From positions 1 through 13,331 of the forward strand of contig JAQBFV010000247.1 of assembly GCA_032123035.1 (NCBI GenBank): 13,331 bases of DNA, read 5' to 3'. Made by a program: the position numbers and the translations under genes. Source of the DNA: SG8-41 sp032123035. GTDB taxonomy: Bacteria > Pseudomonadota > Gammaproteobacteria > Burkholderiales > SG8-41. Shown here piece after piece: positions 1 to 5,709 of this stretch. The notes under the pieces are model-generated. The model made no database searches and was not told the origin of the DNA. It saw only the letters and a program-made list of their open reading frames with translations. Numbering within the stretch: the stretch's first letter is position 1; each line of letters begins with the position of its first letter.

Positions 1-129
1 CAGCCGCTTCATTTTGTTACGCGCTCTAAGTCGTCGCATCCCACGGGTGTTAAAATTGCGCGGTAGGCAGGTTGCGGATTACCTAGTTAGATTACTCAGT
101 CACTTGGTCATTTGGTATCGGAGGCCTCC
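1..129. other. Upstream non-coding stretch
   Basis: I see no gene in this leader. It is relatively AT-rich compared with the rest of the window and ends in a clear ribosome binding site (GGAG at 120-123) for the gene that starts at 130. Just before that, TTGGTCA followed by TTTGGTA gives a weak 7-bp periodicity like the heptad arrays elsewhere in the window, but two units are too few to call. No convincing -35/-10 pair was found. Confidence 0.5.
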
Positions 130-513
130 ATGCATATCCGAACCCTGATCGTCGCAGGCATCATGGGACTGGCGGTTGCTGCGCCCGCTCACGCTGGGGA
201 CCAGGACCCTTCGACCGACCTGGAGGCCACGCTCGAGCAGATGATGACGCCTCAGGCCTGGCTCGGTGGCCGGATCAATGAGTCCGACGTCGAACTCATG
301 TTCGCTTACCTGAAAGCTTCTCTGGTTGCCTCCTCCCAAGGCCGCGAGGTGCCGGTACCTGAGGAGCTTAGCCGACGGGCGGAAGCCATTGGTCGCGATT
401 TTCAAACCCACGGCATGCTGACCGGCTTGCTGCTGCTTCATGTGCTCGAGGCCCGCGCAAAGGAAGCGGTCCGCGAAGCCCAATCAGACGATCCCGCCCC
501 CGGCACACTCTGA
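130..513 (+). CDS. Small exported protein of unknown function
   Basis: This is a 127-residue protein that I do not recognise. It opens with a typical Sec signal peptide: a short basic start (MHIR), a hydrophobic stretch of about 14 residues, and a probable signal peptidase I site at APAHA followed by GD. The mature part of about 104 residues looks mainly helical, is acidic overall and contains no cysteine. It includes the segment RINESDVELMFAYLKASL and ends in a disordered DDPAPGTL tail. ATG 130 was chosen over the in-frame TTG at 112 because GGAG lies 6 bases upstream and the signal peptide then starts properly. The next gene on the same strand is uppP, 124 bases away, but a heptad repeat array separates them, so co-transcription is uncertain. 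It is probably periplasmic; no function can be assigned. Confidence 0.75.
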   Translation: MHIRTLIVAGIMGLAVAAPAHAGDQDPSTDLEATLEQMMTPQAWLGGRINESDVELMFAYLKASLVASSQGREVPVPEELSRRAEAIGRDFQTHGMLTGLLLLHVLEARAKEAVREAQSDDPAPGTL

Positions 514-517
514 AACG

Positions 518-603
518 GTGACGAGTGACGAGTAACGAGTGACGACTGACGACGCACGGTCCAATCCATTCACGATTCACCATTCACCATTCACGATTCA
601 ACG
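518..603. repeat. Facing heptad-repeat arrays (GTGACGA / TTCACGA)
   Basis: Five tandem 7-mers of the GTGACGA type occupy 518-552 (GTGACGA, GTGACGA, GTAACGA, GTGACGA, CTGACGA). After a 16-base spacer, five 7-mers of the TTCACGA type occupy 569-603 (TTCACGA, TTCACCA, TTCACCA, TTCACGA, TTCAACG). The tetramer GTGA recurs in phase on the left and TCAC on the right, so the arms are partly complementary with a 7-bp period. The array fills the whole spacer between the exported protein and uppP. Confidence 0.85.
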
Positions 604-637
604 GGGCGAGGGGCGGTCGCGTACAATAACGCCCTGA

Positions 638-1459
638 ATGGATCTCGCCCTTTACCTCAAGGCGTTGTTCCTCGGGATCGTCGAGGGCGTCACCGAATTC
701 CTTCCCATCTCCAGCACCGGGCATCTCATCATTGCCGGGCAGGTGATCGGCTTCAATGGCGAGAAGGCGAAGGTTTTCGATATTGTGATCCAGCTCGCCG
801 CGATTCTGGCCGTGTGCTGGGAGTATCGAGGGCGCCTGCGGGCGGCGCTGGCGGGCGTCGCCACCGAGCCAATGCAGCAGCGCTTCGTGGCGAATCTCGC
901 GATCGCGTTCATACCCGCGGCCACGCTGGGGCTGCTGTTTCATGGCGCCATCAAGGAGTATTTGTTTCACCCTCTGCCTGTCGCCGCGGCGTTTGTGATC
1001 GGCGGCTTCCTGATTCTGTGGGCCGAGCGGCGCGACCACCGCGTGACGGTCGAGCGCGTGGACGACATGCGCTGGCAGGACGCCCTCAAGGTGGGGTTCG
1101 CGCAGACCCTCGCGCTGGTCCCAGGCACCTCGCGGTCCGGTGCTACGATCATCGGCGGGCTGTTCTTCGGCCTGTCGCGCCGGGCGGCCACCGAGTTCTC
1201 GTTTTTTCTCGCGATACCGACGATGTTCGCGGCGGTGGGCTACGAGGTCTACCAGAATCGCGCCATCCTGCAGTCGGACGACCTCGGCATGTTCGCGATC
1301 GGCTTCGTTGCTTCGTTCGTGAGCGCGTTTTTCGCGGTGCGCGGTTTGCTGCGCTACATCAGCCGTCACGACTTCAGCGCGTTCGCCTACTACCGCATTG
1401 CATTCGGCGGAGTCGTGCTCCTGACGGGCTACACTGGAATCGTGAACTGGACGCAGTAA
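638..1459 (+). CDS. uppP: Undecaprenyl-diphosphatase (BacA/UppP family)
   Basis: A 273-residue polytopic inner-membrane protein, the usual length of the family. UppP dephosphorylates undecaprenyl diphosphate to undecaprenyl phosphate, recycling the lipid carrier for peptidoglycan and other cell-surface polymers; overexpression gives bacitracin resistance. Both signature regions are present. Near the N-terminus is EGVTEFLPISSTGH, with E16, E20 and H29. Mid-protein is PGTSRSGAT at 162-170, with S165, R166 and T170. These correspond to the catalytic Glu, His, Ser and Arg residues known from E. coli. Hydrophobic segments alternate through the whole chain. ATG 638 matches the family N-terminus, which normally begins only about 15 residues before the EGxTEFLP motif. 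No Shine-Dalgarno is visible before it; instead a TACAAT box lies at 622-627, raising the possibility of a very short leader. Confidence 0.97.
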   Translation: MDLALYLKALFLGIVEGVTEFLPISSTGHLIIAGQVIGFNGEKAKVFDIVIQLAAILAVCWEYRGRLRAALAGVATEPMQQRFVANLAIAFIPAATLGLLFHGAIKEYLFHPLPVAAAFVIGGFLILWAERRDHRVTVERVDDMRWQDALKVGFAQTLALVPGTSRSGATIIGGLFFGLSRRAATEFSFFLAIPTMFAAVGYEVYQNRAILQSDDLGMFAIGFVASFVSAFFAVRGLLRYISRHDFSAFAYYRIAFGGVVLLTGYTGIVNWTQ

Positions 1460-1546
1460 GGCATTATCTGATTAATTGATCCGGGTCCGACTGGTTGGAC
1501 TGTCACTGTCCACGGCCGGAACCTGAACTAGGGGGGCGTTTTTGCC

Positions 1547-3121
1547 ATGACGACGAACAACCAACTGGTCACGCCGGGCGGTCGTCTGATCGTTCGCAAC
1601 GCAAAGCCGAGTGACATCCCCGCGATCTGCGCTCTGACGGCGCGCGTCTACGGTAGCAGCGGCATGACGGGCTACTCGGAGGGCGCGGTGACCGGGCAGA
1701 TCAACCGCTTTCAGGAAGGGCAGTTCGTCATTAGTGCCGACGAGAAGGTCGTGGGCTATTGCGCCACGTTCATCATCGGCGGTGACATTGCGTTGAAGCC
1801 CCACAGCTGGGTGGAAATCACTGGTAATGGTTACGCATCCCGCCATGACCGGAGTGGCGACTGGCTCTACGGAATGGAAGTCTGCGTCGACCCGGATTAC
1901 CGCGGCTACCGCCTCGGCCAGCGGCTCTACAACGAACGCAAAAAGCTGTGCGAATCGCACGGCCTTAAGGGCATCGTCTTCGTCGGCCGCCTGCCCTCGC
2001 TGGCACGTCAGATCAGGCGCTTCGGAACAGTCGAAGACTACGTCGAGCAAGTGAAGCAGAAGAAACAGCGCGATCCGGTGTTGTCCTTCCAACTGCGCAA
2101 CCGCTTCGAGATCATCGGCGTGATCGACCAGTACCTTCCCATTGATCGTGATTCGCTCGGCTACGGGGTGCACATGGTCTGGCGCAACCCCAAGGTTTCG
2201 GCCGAGGTGAGCGCCGAGCGCCTCAAGACGTACGGGGGGCGGATGGCCGATACCATCCGCGTCGGCACCGTGCAATACATGCAGCGCCGGGTGCGGTCCT
2301 TCGACGATTTCATCGGCTTCGTCGAGTATTTCGTCGACGTGGTTGCAGATTACCGGGGCGACTTCGTGGTATTCCCGGAGATGTTTACCCTGCAACTGCT
2401 CTCGACGGTGGATCAGGCGCTTGCTCCGGCGGAGGCGATCGAGGCGCTGACCGGCTATACCCCGAAGCTGAACGAAGCGCTGCGCGACATGGCACTGCGC
2501 TACAACATCAACATCATCGGCGGCTCGCACCCCACCCGGGTGCCGAGCGGCCGCGTGGAAAACATCGCCCACGTCTATCTGCGCGATGGTACGATTCACG
2601 AGCAGCCCAAAATCCATCCCACGCCGAACGAGGTCTATTGGTGGAATATCGAGGGGGGCAACACCCTCAAGGCCATCGAAACCGACTGCGGACCCATTGG
2701 GGTCCTCGTCTGCTATGACGCCGAATTCCCCGAACTGGTGCGCCACCTGACCGACCAGGGCATCCACACGCTGTTTGTGCCGTTCTGCACCGATGAGCGT
2801 CAGAGCTATATGCGGGTGCGGTATTGCTGCCAGGCACGCGCGGTGGAAAACCAGATCTACGTGGTCATGTCGGGCAACGTCGGGAATCTACCGAACGTGG
2901 CCAACATGGATATCCAATACGCGCAGAGCTGCATCCTCACACCCTGCGATTTTCCTTTTGCAAGGGATGGTATTGCTGCCGACACGACTCCAAATGCGGA
3001 GACGGTGGCAATCGCCGATTTGCGTCCGGAAACGCTCATCATGGCGCGCAACAACGGGACCGTCCGGAATCTCCGGGACCGGCGGCACGATCTCTACAAC
3101 GTCATTTGGCGCGGCCGGTAG
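1547..3121 (+). CDS. GNAT acetyltransferase / carbon-nitrogen hydrolase fusion
   Basis: A 524-residue two-domain protein. Residues about 12-215 form a GNAT N-acetyltransferase-like domain with the acetyl-CoA pyrophosphate-binding motif RGYRLG at 119-124. Residues about 235-510 form a nitrilase-superfamily domain with the complete Glu-Lys-Cys triad: E278 in FPEMF, K355 in EQPKIHPTP and C389 in VLVCYDAEFPE. The same architecture is known in other bacteria (for example B. subtilis YhcX) and is commonly annotated as a bifunctional GNAT/carbon-nitrogen hydrolase; the substrate is not established. The likely reaction is hydrolysis of an amide C-N bond, with acyl transfer to or from an amine by the GNAT half. 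There is no signal peptide, so it is cytosolic. The start ATG has a G-rich ribosome binding site (GGGGGG at 1531-1536). It converges with the rhodanese gene. Family assignment is firm; physiological role is open. Confidence 0.93.
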   Translation: MTTNNQLVTPGGRLIVRNAKPSDIPAICALTARVYGSSGMTGYSEGAVTGQINRFQEGQFVISADEKVVGYCATFIIGGDIALKPHSWVEITGNGYASRHDRSGDWLYGMEVCVDPDYRGYRLGQRLYNERKKLCESHGLKGIVFVGRLPSLARQIRRFGTVEDYVEQVKQKKQRDPVLSFQLRNRFEIIGVIDQYLPIDRDSLGYGVHMVWRNPKVSAEVSAERLKTYGGRMADTIRVGTVQYMQRRVRSFDDFIGFVEYFVDVVADYRGDFVVFPEMFTLQLLSTVDQALAPAEAIEALTGYTPKLNEALRDMALRYNINIIGGSHPTRVPSGRVENIAHVYLRDGTIHEQPKIHPTPNEVYWWNIEGGNTLKAIETDCGPIGVLVCYDAEFPELVRHLTDQGIHTLFVPFCTDERQSYMRVRYCCQARAVENQIYVVMSGNVGNLPNVANMDIQYAQSCILTPCDFPFARDGIAADTTPNAETVAIADLRPETLIMARNNGTVRNLRDRRHDLYNVIWRGR

Positions 3122-3166
3122 CTCGAGCGCGTTGTTGGGCGATTGCGCGGCGGGTTGCTGTCGCGA

Positions 3167-3205
3167 GCCCCGCGCTCTGCGGCCGTGGATCGTAAATCGC
3201 GGGGC
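3167..3205. repeat. GC-rich inverted repeat in convergent 3' region
   Basis: GCCCCGCG at 3167-3174 is perfectly complementary to CGCGGGGC at 3198-3205, with a 23-base loop. It lies in the 155-base gap between the ends of the convergent GNAT-nitrilase and rhodanese genes, where transcription must stop from both sides. There is no T-run on either side, so it is not a classical intrinsic terminator. It overlaps and competes with a second inverted repeat (3189-3199 with 3243-3253). Confidence 0.4.
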
Positions 3206-3245
3206 CCAAAAGCTTAGCGTGCATGAGTGGTGCTGGTTTTCTCGA

Positions 3246-3273
3246 TTTACGATTTACGTTTTACGATTCACGG
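3246..3273. repeat. Heptad-repeat array (TTTACGA type) with facing half-unit
   Basis: Four tandem 7-mers: TTTACGA, TTTACGT, TTTACGA, TTCACGG. A single facing unit lies upstream: ATCGTAAATCG at 3189-3199 is the exact reverse complement of CGATTTACGAT at 3243-3253, giving an 11-bp inverted repeat around a 43-base loop. The array ends only four bases before the rhodanese stop codon. It belongs to the same family as the arrays at 518-603 and 7387-7473. Confidence 0.75.
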
Positions 3274-3276
3274 ACA

Positions 3277-3726
3277 TCAGCCTTGCGTCCAGGGCAGCCC
3301 CCCCGCGCGCCAACCGCCCACGGTGTTGCGGTGGCCCTGCGCATCCTTGTCGCCTTCGAATCCTTCGAGCACGTTGTAGCAGGCACTGTAGCCAACACGC
3401 GTCGCGAGCATGGCGGCGTTGTGGGAGCGCGCGCCGCTGCGGCAGATGAACATCACGACCACTTCCTTGTCGACTTGCTGCTCGAGCTCCTGGAGGAACG
3501 CGGGGTTGGACTGATTCCCGGGGTAGGCGAGCAACTCGATTTCCGTTGCTCCCGGGATGCGCCCGACATAATCCCATTCAGCGCGCGTGCGCACATCAAT
3601 CAGTTTTGCGCCGGGCGCCGATTGCCAGATGTCGTGCGCTTCGCGAGGCGTTAGCGCACCTGCGTAGGACAGGCCCATCTGCTCTGCACGCTCGCGCGCT
3701 TTTCCCAGAATCTCGTCAATCGTCAT
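3277..3726 (-). CDS. Single-domain rhodanese-like sulfurtransferase
   Basis: A 149-residue cytosolic protein with one rhodanese domain, about residues 22-130. The active-site loop CRSGARS at 95-101 supplies the persulfide-forming C95 and the surrounding cradle residues; LIDVRTRAEW at 42-51 and RIPGATEIE at 56-64 are the other typical rhodanese motifs. The family moves sulfane sulfur from donors such as thiosulfate or cysteine persulfide to an acceptor; the acceptor here cannot be read from sequence. The C-terminus has the VLEGFEGDKD segment typical of this subgroup, followed by GGWRAGGLPW. The ATG at 3726 is preceded on the minus strand by GAGGGA at a suitable distance. The gene diverges from glnA across a 290-base regulatory region; rhodaneses of this type often sit beside glnA in betaproteobacteria (recollection, not checked). 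Confidence 0.93.
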   Translation of the reverse strand: MTIDEILGKARERAEQMGLSYAGALTPREAHDIWQSAPGAKLIDVRTRAEWDYVGRIPGATEIELLAYPGNQSNPAFLQELEQQVDKEVVVMFICRSGARSHNAAMLATRVGYSACYNVLEGFEGDKDAQGHRNTVGGWRAGGLPWTQG

Positions 3727-3835
3727 CTTGCAATCCCTCGGCGCGTCACCGGTGCCAGCGTCGCCGCAGCAAAATAATGTTCTAGGCTATTGGAAATAAA
3801 CTCGAATTCTAACGTAAGGCGGGCACGGGCAATGC

Positions 3836-3852
3836 CGCACCTAAATGGTGCG
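3836..3852. promoter_or_regulatory. NtrC-binding site 1 (glnA enhancer)
   Basis: CGCACCTAAATGGTGCG is a perfect 6-bp palindrome with a 5-base spacer, matching the known NtrC consensus TGCACC-N5-GGTGCA except for the outermost base of each arm. Its centre is about 127 bases before the start predicted from the proximal -24/-12 element, a normal enhancer distance. Confidence 0.8.
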
Positions 3853-3867
3853 CATCAGAGAAAAAGA

Positions 3868-3882
3868 GCACCAGAACAGTGC
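3868..3882. promoter_or_regulatory. NtrC-binding site 2 (glnA enhancer, imperfect)
   Basis: GCACCAGAACAGTGC matches GCACC-N5-GGTGC with one base changed in the right arm. Its centre lies 31 bases from that of site 1, about three helical turns, so two NtrC dimers would sit on the same face of the DNA. Enteric glnA enhancer sites have nearly the same spacing (about 32 bp). Confidence 0.65.
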
Positions 3883-3915
3883 GGTGACAGGGGTCTGTAG
3901 GAAACAAATCCCTTA

Positions 3916-3930
3916 TGGCACAATGCTTTC
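3916..3930 (+). promoter_or_regulatory. Possible distal sigma-54 element
   Basis: TGGCAC followed by five bases and TTTC fits the -24 half perfectly, but the -12 half has TTTC in place of TTGC. It lies 29 bases upstream of a better element, so it may be a decoy, a weak second promoter or a fortuitous match. Confidence 0.4.
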
Positions 3931-3944
3931 CACAAAAAAAACCT

Positions 3945-3960
3945 TGGCACAGATCCTGCT
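3945..3960 (+). promoter_or_regulatory. Sigma-54 promoter of glnA (-24/-12)
   Basis: TTGGCACAGATCCTGCT (3944-3960) has GG at 3946-3947 and GC at 3958-3959, exactly the spacing sigma-54 needs, and matches YTGGCAC-N5-TTGCW with one base different (CTGCT). It closely resembles the enteric glnAp2 promoter as I remember it. The predicted transcription start is near 3970, leaving a leader of about 46 bases. Two NtrC-type sites upstream supply the activator. Confidence 0.85.
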
Positions 3961-4016
3961 CCCCAAGGAATCTCGTTTTGCCGTTTTCGTCCCACTAGCC
4001 AACTCAGGAGAATCCG

Positions 4017-5429
4017 ATGGCGACCGTCGCCGACGTAATGAAGATGATCAAGGACAACGAGGTGAAATTCGTGGACCTGCGCTTTGTCGACACGCGAGGC
4101 AAGGAGCATCACGTGTCCGTGCCAGTCCCGATGTTCGGCGAGGATAAATTCACTGACGGTCACTTCTTCGATGGCTCCTCGATCGCGGGCTGGAAGAGCA
4201 TCGAAGCCTCCGATATGACGCTGGTGCCGGACCCGGACTCGGTGCGGATGGATCCGTTTACCGATGAGCCGACGTTGCTCCTCACCTGCGATGTCATTGA
4301 GCCCTCCGATGGCAAGGGCTATGACCGGGATCCCCGCTCGATCGCCAAGCGCGCGGAGGCCTACCTCAAGTCGACCGGCATCGCCGATACCGCCTTCTTC
4401 GGCCCCGAACCCGAATTCTTCATCTTTGACTCGGTAACGTGGCGGCTCGACATGGGCCAGGCGTTCTACAAGATCAAGTCGGAAGAGGCGCCGTGGTCGT
4501 CCGGCGAGGAGTTCGAGGGCGGCAACATGGGGCACCGCGCGCCGATCAAGGGAGGCTACTTCCCCGTGCCGCCGGTCGATTCGCTGCAGGATATCCGCTC
4601 GGCGATGGTGCTGGCGATGCAGGAGATGGGTGTCGTGTGCGAGGTGCACCACCACGAGGTGGGAGCGGCCGGCCAGTGCGAGATCGGAACGCTGTACAAC
4701 TCGCTTGTTAAGCGCGCCGACTGGATGATGATCCTCAAGTACGCCGTCCATAACGTTGCGCATTCCTACGGGAAGACGGCAACCTTCATGCCGAAACCCG
4801 TGGTGGGTGACAATGGTTCCGGCATGCACGTGCACCAGTCGCTCGCCAAGGATGGCAAGACCCTGTTCTCGGGTAACGGCTATGCGGGCTTGTCCGATCT
4901 CGCCCTGCACTATATCGGCGGCATCCTCAAGCACGCAAAAGCGCTCAATGCGCTCACCAACCCCGGAACGAACTCCTATAAGCGGCTCGTGCCGGGTTTT
5001 GAAGCGCCGATCAACCTTGCCTACTCGTCACGCAACCGTTCCGCGGCCGTGCGGGTGCCACTGGTGACGAACCCGAAGGCGCGCCGCATCGAGGTGCGGT
5101 TCCCGGACCCGATGTGCAATCCCTACCTGGCCTTCACCGCCATGCTGATGGCTGGTCTGGACGGTATCCAGAACAAGATCAAGCCGGGCGACCCGATCGA
5201 CAAGAATCTCTACGACCTGCCCGCGGAAGAGGCCGCGCGCGTGCCGAAGGTCTGCGCATCGCTCGAGCAGGCGCTCGATGAGCTCGAGAAGGACCATGAG
5301 TTCCTGACTCGCGGCGGCGTGTTCTCGAAGGACATGCTGGATGCCTATATCGGGCTCAAGATGGAAGAGGTGACCGCGTTCCGCATGGCCACGCATCCGA
5401 TCGAATTCCAGATGTATTACAGCCTCTAG
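4017..5429 (+). CDS. glnA: Glutamine synthetase type I
   Basis: A 470-residue protein, the standard length for bacterial GSI. It makes glutamine from glutamate, ammonia and ATP in a cytosolic dodecamer and is the main entry of ammonia at low concentration. The family landmarks follow E. coli numbering plus two: D52 in FFDGSS, E131 and E133 in GPEPEFF, E214 in HHHEVG, E222, H271 in NGSGMHVH, E329 and R341. The adenylylation loop is present as NLYDLP with Y399, so activity is probably controlled by GlnE adenylyltransferase (GSI-beta subtype). AGGAG lies 6 bases before ATG 4017. The gene has its own sigma-54 promoter and NtrC sites upstream and a strong hairpin immediately downstream, so it is probably mainly transcribed alone. 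ntrB and ntrC follow on the same strand. Confidence 0.98.
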   Translation: MATVADVMKMIKDNEVKFVDLRFVDTRGKEHHVSVPVPMFGEDKFTDGHFFDGSSIAGWKSIEASDMTLVPDPDSVRMDPFTDEPTLLLTCDVIEPSDGKGYDRDPRSIAKRAEAYLKSTGIADTAFFGPEPEFFIFDSVTWRLDMGQAFYKIKSEEAPWSSGEEFEGGNMGHRAPIKGGYFPVPPVDSLQDIRSAMVLAMQEMGVVCEVHHHEVGAAGQCEIGTLYNSLVKRADWMMILKYAVHNVAHSYGKTATFMPKPVVGDNGSGMHVHQSLAKDGKTLFSGNGYAGLSDLALHYIGGILKHAKALNALTNPGTNSYKRLVPGFEAPINLAYSSRNRSAAVRVPLVTNPKARRIEVRFPDPMCNPYLAFTAMLMAGLDGIQNKIKPGDPIDKNLYDLPAEEAARVPKVCASLEQALDELEKDHEFLTRGGVFSKDMLDAYIGLKMEEVTAFRMATHPIEFQMYYSL

Positions 5430-5460
5430 GAAATGACCAGACACTCGTCCGGTCATTTCC
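5429..5460 (+). terminator. Hairpin at the end of glnA
   Basis: GGAAATGACC (5429-5438) pairs perfectly with GGTCATTTCC (5451-5460); inside, after an A-C mismatch, GAC pairs with GTC around the tetraloop ACTC. The stem therefore has 13 pairs and one mismatch and begins with the last base of the stop codon. Only a short, weak T stretch follows, so it may terminate, partly terminate, or protect the 3' end of the glnA message rather than be a textbook intrinsic terminator. Confidence 0.65.
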
Positions 5461-5568
5461 TTACCAGGGAACGCATCGGGCGGAACGCGAAGGCGTGTGT
5501 TCCGATGGTTGCCACGTCGCCCTGAGCGGACAGGCTGCACGTTAGTAAATTTCCTGGCTTTTCCGGTG

Positions 5569-5601
5569 AGGAACTCATCAACCGCAGGTTGATGAGTTCC
5601 T
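5569..5601. repeat. Perfect 15-bp inverted repeat upstream of ntrBC operon
   Basis: AGGAACTCATCAACC (5569-5583) and GGTTGATGAGTTCCT (5587-5601) are exact reverse complements separated by GCA. The last base is shared with the NtrC-type site that follows. As RNA it would be a very stable hairpin for read-through from glnA, but no T-run follows, so it could equally be an operator for an unknown dimeric regulator or a transcript-processing site. Confidence 0.75.
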
Positions 5602-5617
5602 GCACCATTTGGGTGCG
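5601..5617. promoter_or_regulatory. NtrC-binding site at the ntrBC operon promoter
   Basis: TGCACCATTTGGGTGCG matches the NtrC consensus TGCACC-N5-GGTGCA at all but the last base. It ends directly before a candidate -35 element (5618-5623), so bound NtrC would block sigma-70 RNA polymerase. In E. coli NtrC represses glnL through a similarly placed site; autoregulation is inferred here by analogy. Confidence 0.7.
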
Positions 5618-5646
5618 TTGCAAAATACGATTTGTTGACATAGACT
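5618..5646 (+). promoter_or_regulatory. Candidate sigma-70 promoter of DUF4124-ntrB-ntrC
   Basis: TTGCAA (5618-5623), a 17-base spacer and TAGACT (5641-5646): four of six consensus bases in each box at ideal spacing. A perfect TTGACA also lies at 5635-5640, but no -10 stands at a proper distance from it (TATTTT is 14 bases away). No sigma-54 element was found in this gap. Confidence 0.4.
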
Positions 5647-5709
5647 TAGACCCCTATTTTCGGTCTTCGCCAGCAGCTGCGGGCAGATCCTTAACGTTAT
5701 CCGGACTGA

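Larger units (their letters stand above)
3727..4016 (+). promoter_or_regulatory. glnA regulatory region between rhodanese and glnA
   Basis: This 290-base spacer holds no gene. In order towards glnA it carries two NtrC-type palindromes (3836-3852 and 3868-3882), two sigma-54-like -24/-12 elements (3916-3930 and 3945-3960) and a good ribosome binding site (AGGAG at 4006-4010, 6 bases before the ATG). No convincing sigma-70 promoter for either divergent gene was found, although the AT-rich part around 3770-3812 is the likeliest place for one. Confidence 0.8.

Noticed and set aside
112..129. TTG start adding six residues to the first gene
   Set aside because: The ATG at 130 has a better placed ribosome binding site, and the added residues would put acidic sequence before the signal peptide.
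518..603. CRISPR array or satellite-type phage repeats
   Set aside because: Units are 7 bp with no unique spacers, and no cas genes or phage genes are present.
1472..2767. Long open frame on the minus strand (about 430 codons)
   Set aside because: It is antisense to the GNAT-nitrilase fusion, which has complete motifs; the reverse frame shows no recognisable domain and reflects GC-rich codon bias. The same applies to minus-strand frames at 584-1369, 3855-4934, 6455-7315 and 7938-8888 and to plus-strand frames at 11430-11984 and 12033-12434.
5635..5660. Perfect TTGACA as the operon promoter -35
   Set aside because: The only -10-like sequence downstream (TATTTT) is 14 bases away, too close; the TTGCAA/TAGACT pair with a 17-base spacer fits better, though the choice is not certain.
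5430..5709. Sigma-54 promoter for the ntrBC operon
   Set aside because: No GG/GC pair with correct 10-base spacing and TGGCAC/TTGC context was found; TTGCA at 5618-5622 has no -24 partner at the right distance.
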